A DNA stretch of 64,000 nucleotides, from assembly GCA_037893245.1 (NCBI GenBank), contig JBAIAA010000025.1, positions 1,178,001-1,242,000 of the forward strand. Direction: 5' to 3'. This document shows positions 55,647 through 64,000 of this stretch, piece after piece. Under the pieces are notes generated by a model. That model was not told the origin of the DNA. It did no database searches and was given only the letters and a program-made list of their open reading frames with translations. The translations under genes were made by a program, and so were the position numbers. This stretch comes from Crossaster papposus (Eukaryota; Echinodermata; Asteroidea; Velatida; Solasteridae). The first letter of the stretch is position 1; every line of letters starts with the position of its first letter.

Positions 55647-56994
55647 AACAATTAAAACACGCGTGACTCGGGCTTGAAAACTGCAGCGCTGTGTGTGCAC
55701 GCGCATGATAAACTGCGCAGATAGATTGAACTGCTGTTGCGTAGAAACGTTTATGACGAAAATGTTTTGCGCATAAGCAACAGCGATTGCTTCGAACAAA
55801 AGTTAAGTTGAACACTTAGTTGAACACTTAGATAAGCGGGGTGATTAGATCTTTCGTAACCTTTGAGTTTTGTGAAAACAAACTTGCCTTTTTCCTATGC
55901 CAAGTTAACTTGTGTAATGTACATAATTACACCATTGTTTAAAAATAAATTTCATTTTAGAAACCAATGCACATAAATGGGCCTGGCAGCAAGGAGCAAA
56001 ATCAGTCCATTGAAAACGTATACATGTACAGTACCTGTACAGGGGTAAAAACATTCTGGTAAATTTCTCTAAATCTTCCCAGAGTTTATTGCTTTTCTAA
56101 ATAATTTCTTTCTGTTCTCACTGGGGTTTTAGGGCACAAAATCAAATCGTATAAAATTGCTTCCGTCTCATGGGCATATTTTAGAACAAACTCAACAGGG
56201 CTCCTTTCCGCACATGTAAACAAAAATAACTTATTGGGGATCACCCAGCTAACTACGGTCTGAATAGCAAGAGCTGAATTGCAGGCTGAAAACCAACACG
56301 GTCGGCATACACAAGGTGAATCAGCTCGCATTTATCCTGCAATTCAGCCTGGCGAAATTGACCTAAAATGTTTATACTCCTGTACATTTTTAATGGACCA
56401 ATATATTTTCTTGCCGCCAGGCTCTTTCATGCGCATCCACCATCCACGCATACATTTAAATGGATTTTAATTAGAGTTAGAAAGGTTAGGAGGAGCACAC
56501 AACACACTTGCACAATTAGACCTTTGCCAGGGTACGTACAATGTACCCCATCTTTAAAATCAAAGCGCAGCAAATAATACTAACAAACATGGAGGCCTAA
56601 TTCCCCCTAAATGGTACACATGTACAATGTATGTGTGGTGAACGAATGGCTCTTGCAAAGTAACAGCAGACTCACAATCCTAAAAATGGAAGAATGGCTT
56701 AAATTCCAAATGTCAATCACTAAAACTTCTTTTCGGCCGCTGGTTTTAGGCTTTATTTTGTATGATCCTTTTTCGAAATGCAATGAAACATGACCTACAA
56801 TGAAGAATACAGATTGGCGTTTCAAGAGAATTTGAGCCATCCTTCTATTTTAAGATTGTTTATCTGCTATAACCTTTGGAGAGTCACCTGTTAAACAGCA
56901 CAGACCATTTAGGCAGCCATGTTTGTTTGTGTTATTTTCCTCGCTTTGATTTTAAAGATAGCGTACCCTTTTCACTTTTACCCTTATCACTCAC
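55647..56994. other. 5' part of neuferricin intron 1
   Basis: No other gene is supported. A small inverted pair GCTGAATTGCAGG (56273) and CCTGCAATTCAGC (56336) suggests a short MITE. The intron ends at the donor at 56994. Confidence 0.45.
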
Positions 56995-57484
56995 CAACCG
57001 GTTTGTATTCCTTCTCGTAAAAGTTCACCCAAGTTTCCACTTCTATCATCTGCTGTGGACTGAGTCCTTCTACATCATCTACCAATCCGTTCTCGTTAAA
57101 CTCCCCGGTGACAAAAGCTCTCGTTGCATCACATCCAGCAAAGAACTCATACCCACCTCCTGGCCCGTAGTGCCTGGCGCCTTTCCCCACGTCAAAGACT
57201 TGGCCCAAAACAGCAAGGTAAAGACCCTTGCTCCCCTCTTTGCCATTGTACTGTGCCAATTCTTTTTTGGTCAGCAGTCTTTGGGGCTGTTCCATTTGCA
57301 GTGACAGGGCTGCTTTGGTCTGTTCTTCGGAACTTTTCTGCTGGCCTGGTTCCTCTGAATACCCAATCAAATTATTCAGGTTGATGGTGATAGCTGCGCT
57401 AATGTCCTCCCATTTGTAGAACTCCAGGTGCCAAGCTATCACTGCAGTTATGACCACAAGTGCAAGGGTAACCCGACCAAGCAT
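56995..57484 (-). CDS. CYB5D2: Neuferricin, exon 1 (signal anchor and cytochrome b5-like domain)
   Basis: ATG at 57484-57482. Residues 1-20 are hydrophobic (LALVVITAVIAW), a signal peptide or anchor. Residues about 70-160 are the heme/steroid-binding cytochrome b5-like domain of the MAPR family: LAQYNGKEGSKGLYLAVLG, QVFDVGKGARHYGPGGGYEF, then FAGCDATRAFVTGEFNENGL. The YGPGGxYxxFAGxDAxRA signature is clear; MAPR proteins use tyrosine rather than two histidines for heme. The donor GTTG|GTGAGT at 56995 gives phase 1. The three exons total 846 nt, 281 residues plus stop; human neuferricin is 264. Vertebrate neuferricin is an extracellular heme-binding protein linked to neuronal differentiation (established knowledge). 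Confidence 0.93.
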
Positions 57485-57904
57485 GTCAGACTATGTGTTT
57501 ATACTTCACCGTTATCCAAAATGTTAAATACACCAGGTACATGTAGAGTAGTGCTGTGCTCAAAGCCTCATTGATGCCACTTTAATGCCTGCTGTTTAAT
57601 GAGAAGAAACAACGAATGCTGTTATTAAAAAAATATGAATCTGTTTTGATGAGTACAAGTACCTTTGACTTGTATTAGATAAATTTCAACCGAAATATGA
57701 CATTCAATGTCAGAATCAGTCATTAGTAATTAGTAATTGTCCATGTCACACACGTAGCTGAAATATGGATAAAGTTTGTACTACAAACTTTAGTGGCCAC
57801 CCACGGTGCCGGTTTCCGTGGCCACTATAACTTGCAAGTGGCCAGTATAGCAAGGCTGTATACATGTTGTATACACGTACGCGTACATTAAGTGTAGTAC
57901 CCCT
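57485..57904. other. Upstream region of neuferricin
   Basis: This would hold the 5' UTR and promoter; no TATA box or CpG cluster is convincing. GTGGCCACTATAACTTGCAAG-like words here recur near 61155-61200, so part is repeat-derived. Confidence 0.4.
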
Positions 57905-58468
57905 AGAACTCTGGGGCTCCCGACGCCCGTAGGGCGGAGCCCCATAGATAGAGAGGGTTTTTACAGGTTAACCGCCGTTAAACAATAAAAACCGTGCACA
58001 AAATTCGGGCAATAACTCCATACTGCCGCACGGTCTACCCCAACCAAAAATTTGTATGAGTACTTTATCAACTCACCCAGCTGCTGCCCACCAAAAACCG
58101 GTTGAATCTCGGCCAATTTCTGTAAAAAAAGTGAAAACTATGCCCGTTCCGCAAACGCGACTGTTACAAGATGGCGGATAACGACGTTCAATGAACTGTT
58201 GGTACCGTGACCCCGGCCGGGGTCAGTGCGGACCAATCACATGGCTTCTCTGAACGATGACAGGGCTGTTTTCCAAACCCTGGCTTCGGTTCTGTTGGGC
58301 TCTGGCGCATTGCTAAACATAAACTATATAAATAATGCCTCTGCAAGATGAAGCCAGGGTGTGGAAAACAGCCCTGTCATCGTGCACGGTTTCTAATGTT
58401 TAACGGCGATTAACCTGTAAAAACCCTCTCTATCTATGGGGCTCCGCCCTATGGGCCCCAGAGTTCTG
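57905..58468. mobile_element. MITE with about 75-bp TIRs and a nested hairpin
   Basis: Left AGAACTCTGGGGC and GGGCGGAGCCCCATAGATAG mirror the right side ending GCCCCAGAGTTCT; the TIRs continue through AGAGGGTTTTTACAGGTTAA. Inside, GATGACAGGGCTGTTTTCCA (58257) mirrors TGGAAAACAGCCCTGTCATC (to about 58382), a second hairpin. Contains CAAGATGGCGGA near 58168. Confidence 0.88.
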
Positions 58469-58882
58469 GTATACGTGTAGTAGTATACACATATTTATAT
58501 TACATGTACTACTCTAAATCCACGCGGTCCTATTTCTACGCATTTACATTTGATTTACGTTGGCAACACGCGCGCGTGCATGAGCGTATAGGTGCACAGA
58601 TTTCGGAGGGTCGAGGATACCCATCATGTAAAGTGCAGTAAACCGTGCACATACATGTGCCGTGCTGCCCCCCCTGCCCCCCACCCCCCCCCCCCCCCCC
58701 CCCCCCCTTCACCATTTTTGTTTTGCCTTATGGCATACACCTTTCTCTCTAAGGCAGATCTTTCCGACCAATGGACAACAATGTACACTTTGAAATACGA
58801 CAAAATAAAACCAAACGCCCACGATCTGACGAGCATGAAAACCACTACGTTCACGATCAATCACGACCACTGATCACGACGT
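58469..58882. other. Non-coding interval with poly-C tract
   Basis: A C-rich run lies at 58667-58707 (CCCACCCCCC...). Palindromic CACGATCAATCACGACC-type words follow. No gene. Confidence 0.5.
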
Positions 58883-59139
58883 GTTGCGACCACTGACCTC
58901 TATACATGGACAGATCATCATTGTTTCATTTTGAAGTCGGCATGCGGAGAAGTGCAACATGGCGGACCCACGACGTGACTCTGTGAGCCAATGAAATGTC
59001 CAGGTGTACTGTTGGTACGATACGTATTACGTAATGTTTATAAATACAAAATGTACGGAATAAATCCGCTGACCTCCACACCTGGACATTTCATTGGCTC
59101 ACAGCAGTGACGTCTCGGGTCCGCCATGTTGCACTTCCA

Positions 59140-59390
59140 GGGCCCAATTTCTTGGCTCTGCTAACCACAGAATTCCGCGCTTACGGTCACCATTTTCCGC
59201 TAACCGCGCTAGCAGAAAAAAATTGAGCTAACCCTGTAAGCACAGAATCCTTAGTTACGGGATGTACGCATGCTCAGAGACCAAAATTCCTCGCTAACGC
59301 GTGAAATACGTTTACCGTAAGCACCGAATGTTCTGCTATAGTAAGCAGAGATTGTTCGCTAACGGTAAGCAGAGCCAAGAAATTGGGCCC
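59140..59390. mobile_element. MITE of the GGGCCCAATTTC family
   Basis: Ends GGGCCCAATTTCTTGGCTCT and AGAGCCAAGAAATTGGGCCC are perfect inverted repeats. The body is made of GCTAACCGC/GGTAAGCAGA words in both orientations, so it shares the word-built design of the foldback families. Confidence 0.88.
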
Positions 59391-59445
59391 TGTTCGCGCC
59401 GACTTCAAGTGTTAGCACAGCAGAATATGGACAATGGTCCGTCCA

Positions 59446-59884
59446 GGGGTGCGTTCCACTTACGCGAACTGTTTGCGCGAACGTTCGCCAACGTTTTGAG
59501 TTGGCGTTAGTTGAAGTGGAACGATATTTTAAAAACTACGTTTTCAAAATGGCGGCGCCCAGTGAAAGTGACATCGTTTGGTTCGCTGCTTTTTGTCCAA
59601 CTCATTATTTTTCTTTAAAAGATCCCTGTGAATGCTCAAAACAATCCACCGTTTATAACAAAAAGTATAAAACGTAAATAAAAACCGTGAAAAGAATCCT
59701 GCCGTCTGCTAACCGCTTCGCCATCATTAACATACGTCACTGGCCAACAGCGAACAGCTCGGAATGTCGTTCGCCGTTTTCGCTAACGTTGGCCAACATA
59801 ATTGGCGCACATTGCGTTCCACTCACGCGAACAACGCTAACGTTGGCCAACGTTGGCAACGTTCGCTGGAGTGGAACGCACCCC
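59446..59884. mobile_element. MITE of the GGGTGCGTTCCACT family
   Basis: Ends GGGTGCGTTCCACTTACGCG and AGTGGAACGCACCC are inverted, with CAG on both sides (3-bp duplication). The body carries AACGTTGGCC/GGCCAACGTT words near both ends and TCAAAATGGCGGCGCC at 59544. The CWG 3-bp site fits a Harbinger-type origin, like the CTG of the 4526 element. Confidence 0.85.
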
Positions 59885-59910
59885 AGGTGTAGAGGTCAGT
59901 GGTTGCGACG

Positions 59911-60271
59911 ACAAGAACTAGTGAACGTTATTTTAGTCTGTGCGCTCGGTGCCGTTTGTATAAAACACGAGTATGGAGTCTGGGAACTAAACTACAGGGG
60001 GATTTCGAGATCAACAGAGGGCGCATTTTATTTCTGCGGCCGGAGAACACAGGGCCCAAGCACCAAGGTCTTGCTCAAAAATAACAGGTTTCTACTTCTA
60101 GCCAAAACGCCATGTGCATTTCATGCTAAGCATAAACCAACTGAATATAAGTCGGAAACAATATATTTTACCTAAAACTAGTGTAACCCTGTTTTTGACA
60201 AAGAAGAATTTGCATGCTAAGCAAATTGTTGTGCTTAACAGCTCTATGAAATTGGACCCAGGTTTCACGGC
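59911..60271. other. Non-coding interval with MITE relic
   Basis: The end of the GGGGCCAATTTCATAGAGC family is visible at 60210-60262 (CATGCTAAGCAAATTGTTGTG, AGCTCTATGAAATTGGACCC). The overlapping 59687-60175 open frame crosses an element boundary and is not a gene. Confidence 0.5.
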
Positions 60272-61117
60272 CGGTGTGGCGGTCTCACTTCTCCGGCGTG
60301 CTAGCTTCTCCGAAAGGGAAATAACGCTACAACACGCATGCGCAAAATTGCGCAGTGGTTTACATTTTTGTCGACTTTATTCTGTGTGCTGAGTTCTTTG
60401 GTGATGTACTGGTGAACCGGTTGTAGGGTGTGTCTACGTTATATTTCAGGGTACCAGTAGAATCCAGGGCGCGTGCGACAAAATTGTACATGTACATGTA
60501 CATGTACTTTATACATGTACATTGTACATGTACTGCTATGTTGTACTAGACTAGTACTAGTCGGTCTTTTGCTTCGACACGGCGGCGTCGGCAGACACAT
60601 GACGGCCAGACTCGCTTCTGACAAGAAAAAGAGCGATCGTATTATCTTCTATCTATCTGATGACTGTTGCATTTATTTATAATAATATTACATGTAATAA
60701 CGAATATTTGTAATGCGGTAGTATCCATAAACAAGATTTATACATAGTCCGCCTCGTGTGAGTGCTCAGACTCAGAGATATAAATAAAGCTTCTCCTCAG
60801 TTCTGTCAATCATCCCCTGATGAAAACAACTTGCTACAATCTTCAAATTAAATTATTTTAATTGTTGCCCAATTTGGTTGTCTTTTCCCTGTATAGTGAG
60901 TGATCAGTTAACGAAAATTGGTCCTGAAATCAGCCACACTTTGTCAAATGCGATGAACTGAAAAATGTGGTGATAGCGCCCTCTGTTAGTAGCCCGGCAT
61001 CCGTCAGGAGAAGTAAGCACAGCGGATAAATGAGTATGTGATTGTAACGTGCTGACTTATCCGCTCAATCTGCCCGGAGAAGCTAGCACGCCGGAGAAGT
61101 GAGACCGCCACACCGGC
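60272..61117. mobile_element. MITE with 42-bp TIRs
   Basis: GCCGGTGTGGCGGTCTCACT then TCTCCGGCGTGCTAGCTTCTCC on the left is exactly mirrored at 61076-61117. The interior includes a TACATG palindromic microsatellite and AT-rich DNA; no coding. No clear target duplication. Confidence 0.88.
60487..60535. repeat. TACATG palindromic microsatellite
   Basis: GTACATGTACATGTACATGTA with a repeated block after TTTATA. Self-complementary and able to form cruciforms. A similar tract is at 61216-61238. Confidence 0.9.
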
Positions 61118-61741
61118 AATGTTGTACACATTTTATTTGCTGTGGGCTATTATGGGTTGGCCGCTATAGCCGCGTTACACAGTGGCCGCATTAGCAAGGC
61201 ATGGTTATGGTATATGTACATGTACATGTACATGTACATACATGTTTATGCAAGAATCAAACTGGGACCAAGCAAAGGTAGCCAGTTTAGCCACTGGTGG
61301 CCGCAATGGCAGGTTTGACTGTACTAATTAACAATTGCTTCAATAACGTTCAAGCAGTGTCAAAAGCTAGTCTTTGTCAGGCCTTACTGTATACAAAACA
61401 TAATGCACATTATGTTGTCATACTATTAAATAATGGTCCTAATTATTGCGTCACCGTAGTTACCGTAGGACGGTTGCATTTGGCCAATCATTGGCTTACA
61501 TGATGATTGATTATTGCTGGTTCAGGGGGCATTTATTCGCTTCTTCTTGAAAGCCAGGGACAATACTAGAAAATAATTCCCTCCTGACGTGATCGAGTCT
61601 CGACCAATCAACTCTCCTAGGTATTTATAAATTCTAGTTAGGTGTGTGACATGCATTGATATGCACTCACCTCTATGGACAATGCATGCACATAACAGAC
61701 AGAAATGCACACCCATATTGACATGTGTAAATTTTTACAGG
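61118..61741. other. Non-coding interval
   Basis: Contains TACATGTACATG at 61216-61238 and GTGGCCGCATTAGCAAGG words related to 57790-57860. No gene or RNA is supported. Confidence 0.4.
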
Positions 61742-62019
61742 AAGTGCTGGGCAAGTAGTGATTTTTTCCACTCGAGTACTTGCAAGGAAATTACTCGCGA
61801 TTAATCAAGTACTCGCGAGTAGTTGTCAACATTTTCGCAAAAAAAATATATATATATGTATATATTTTGTTCAAACTTATTATATTTAACTTCTGCAGCA
61901 ATTTGGTTTCCTTCATCGCTCAAGTTCTAATTCAAAAACATCCAAGATTAAAATCCCTTCCGTATAATAGTCAACTCTATGTTGAACTCACTACTGAATT
62001 ATTTTACAATCCCAAACCC

Positions 62020-63498
62020 AGGGGGGGGGGGCGGAGGGGGGGCCCAAGAAAGTGCGCCACCAACGTTGAAATGTATCTCATTCGTTCTTCCACGCTCATG
62101 AGCCACACATCTCACACAGTAAATACGTATAGATCGCTACCGCGAAGCGCACCATTGAAACACGTACAGATTTGCTCCGTGTATCGCTCTCCGCATTTAG
62201 TAATTCATACAACGTCTGCAAAGCCAGGTACGCAGGCACGATCTACACGGATTTTGTTTGGGGCGATGTCATTTTCTGCCATTTTCGTTCGAAAACAACA
62301 CGATAAAACGCGGGTCACAGGCAGATTTTTTTAAAAATTCAGTATATCACTGCTATACATCCTTTTTTAACGTATCCATGGAAAAAAATGAGTGGGGTCA
62401 AAGCACGATTTTTCACAATTTATCGATTATTATTGCCCTTTTTAGGGGAGGTATTTGTTAACGTCTTTTGAGTATTTGTGCACAATCTCCACGCGCATCA
62501 ACGGTACGTCAACGCTTAATTTTTTCGACTGCTTTTTTCATTTTCAATACAATTTTTGTCATTGGATGATAAACATTAAGGTAAATAACAACCTTGTACA
62601 ACTACAAAAGACAAGATGTTAAGATTGGATGCCAAAAACTCTTTATTTTTCGAGTGAGAAAATTGTTCCCCCCTATTTTGAGAATGGACGGTACCACAGC
62701 GTTTCGCAATCACAGCCTCGAAGGGCCCCCCTCCGCCCCCCCCCCCCCCCCCTGCCCAGGGGGGGGGGGGGGCGGAGGGGGGGCCCTTCGAGGCTGTGAT
62801 TGCGAAACGCTGGGGTACCGTCCATTCTCAAAATAGGGGGAACAATTTTCTCACGCGAAAAATTAAGAGTTTTTGGCATCCAATCTTAACATCTTGTCTT
62901 TTGTAGTTGTACAACGTTGTTATTTACCTTAATTGTTATCATCCAATGACAACATTTGTATTGAAAATGAAAAAAAGCAGTCGAAAAATTTTTACGTTGA
63001 CGTACCGTTGATGCACGTAGAGATTGTGCACAAATACTCAAACGACGTTGACAAATACCTCCCCTAAAAAGGGCAATAATAATCGATAAATTGTGAAAAA
63101 TCGTGCTTCGAACCCACTCACTTTTTTCCATTGATACGTTAAAAAAGGATGTAGCAGTGATATACTTAATTTTTAAAAAAATCTGCCTGTGAACCCCTTG
63201 CGTTTTATCGTGTTGTTTTCGAACGAAAATGGCAGAAAATGACATCGCCCCAACAAAAATTCGTGTAGATCGTGCCTGTGTACCTGGCTTTGCGGACGTT
63301 GCATGAATCACTGAAATCGGGGAGCGAGCGCAGAGAAAATTTGTACGTGTTTCAATGGCGCGCTTCGAGAGGGCGATCTATACGTGTTTACTGTGTGAGA
63401 TGTGTGGCTCATGAGCGTGGAAGAACGAATGAGATACATTTCAACGTTGGTGGCGCACTTTGTTGGGCCCCCCCTCCGCCCCCCCCCCCCTGCCCCTG
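62020..63498. mobile_element. 1.48-kb near-perfect palindrome with 9-bp target duplication
   Basis: Flanked by CCCAAACCC on both sides (62011-62019 and 63499-63507). Left arm 62020 to about 62757 mirrors the right arm to 63498 with roughly nine of ten bases matching by eye, including CCAACGTTGAAATGTATCTC, CAGGTACGCAGGCACGATCT and TCATTTTCTGCCATTTTCG. Centre CTGCCCAG lies within long C and G runs. A 9-bp duplication fits a Mutator-like foldback. Open frames appear symmetrically in both arms and need not be coding. Confidence 0.88.
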
Positions 63499-63507
63499 CC
63501 CAAACCC

Positions 63508-63741
63508 AAACGTGGAACATGGTTTTGAAACCTGATATCTGCAGGAGTGCTTCCATTGTATAAACTCTGCGGTCAGCTAGGACTCCATTCTGCGGTCGGC
63601 GAATGTTGCTACATTTGTGTCGGTTTCACTCAAAGGATTTAGTTCGATGAATCTTATTTATTTTGGAAAAAGACCCACCATTGTAGGCCTGCAATTATGG
63701 AGAGCGGCAAGTCGATTCATTTGTGTCGTTGCATCTTACGA
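63508..63741. other. hAT interior, right of the palindrome
   Basis: Continues the hAT interior from before the palindrome (GTGGAACATGGTTTTGAAACC onward). No transposase motif is recognisable. Confidence 0.4.
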
Positions 63742-64000
63742 CCACGTCTTAATCGGTAGTGTCAACAATCATCGCTCGCTAACAATCACTACTCGCGAGT
63801 AAATTGCAACTCGGGCTGGCACGAGTACTCGAATAGTTAAAAAACCGCGAGTAGTGCTACGAGTAGTAAAAACAAATCACGAGTAGTGACATAGTCGAGT
63901 TATAGTCGCCCAGCACTAATTACAGGGTACACGTTCCTCTATTAATTGTTTAACCCTTTTTAGACCCTGATAGCAGGCACACGTGATAATCACGTGGAAA

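Larger units (their letters stand above)
58883..59910. mobile_element. Palindromic element with two MITEs in its right arm
   Basis: Left arm 58883-59015 (GTTGCGACCACTGACCTCTA, then AAGTGCAACATGGCGGACCC and GAGCCAATGAAATGTCCAGG) pairs with a right arm now in three pieces: 59077-59139, 59391-59445 and 59885-59910. The arm is continuous once MITEs at 59140-59390 and 59446-59884 are removed. Non-coding. Confidence 0.85.
61742..63918. mobile_element. Non-autonomous hAT element
   Basis: Ends AAGTGCTGGGCAAGTAGTGA and TCGCCCAGCACTA carry the AGTGCTGGGC TIR typical of hAT transposons. The 8-bp flanks TTTACAGG and ATTACAGG match at seven of eight positions. ACTCGCGAGTA words occur near both ends. A short frame (SNLVSFIAQVLIQKHPRLKS) near 61895 may be a remnant or chance. 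A 1.48-kb palindrome is inserted inside. Confidence 0.82.

Noticed and set aside
59687-60175. A 162-codon plus-strand open frame as a gene
   Set aside because: It crosses the end of a MITE and an element arm and has no recognisable motif.
62020-63498. Symmetric open frames in both palindrome arms as a conserved gene
   Set aside because: Symmetry follows from the palindrome itself; no domain was recognised and C/G runs interrupt both ends.

Overview
The window looks like the genome of a marine deuterostome, most likely an echinoderm and perhaps a sea star (inference). Support comes from one intron-bearing animal gene (neuferricin, a MAPR-family cytochrome b5-like protein), a decayed HECT gene resembling the G2E3-like families expanded in echinoderms, a lone SAP-domain exon, frequent TACATGTA microsatellites, and a dense load of metazoan transposable elements. 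Nothing is bacterial: there are no operons, no CRISPR array and no rRNA.

Layout. 1-6.6 kb: a CR1/L2-like LINE on the plus strand, split by foldback elements and by an internally deleted Harbinger. 7.7-22.8 kb: a second LINE split by a 12.3-kb insertion. That insertion is a DIRS-type tyrosine-recombinase retrotransposon, itself carrying a 6.9-kb unidentified insertion that holds further MITEs and a foldback element, so nesting is five levels deep. 22.8-26.6 kb: tRNA-like sequences, a SAP-domain exon and another foldback element. 26.6-30.9 kb: a Penelope-like element (minus strand) between long inverted repeats, with strand-specific A-to-G style hypermutation. 31-36 kb: paired tRNA-like SINEs, degenerate repeats and a G2E3-like HECT pseudogene. 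37.0-46.4 kb: a young Gypsy LTR retrotransposon flanked by an unusual identical 171-bp repeat. 48.1-57.5 kb: the neuferricin gene on the minus strand, three coding exons encoding 281 residues, with a 1.26-kb unit in three tandem copies in intron 1 and G-runs in intron 2. 57.9-63.9 kb: a stack of MITEs, and a hAT element carrying a 1.48-kb near-palindrome with a 9-bp target duplication.

The neuferricin gene is the only clearly intact host gene. Two results deserve most attention. First, the Penelope-like copy differs from its adjacent tandem copy almost only by A-to-G changes on its sense strand, as expected if an ADAR-edited or similarly modified transcript had been reverse transcribed. Second, at least four foldback families share TACCCC..GTCACA-type ends and a TTA target site, yet each has a body built from its own short degenerate word, including one chimera whose inverted repeats interlock (B-A-B'-A').
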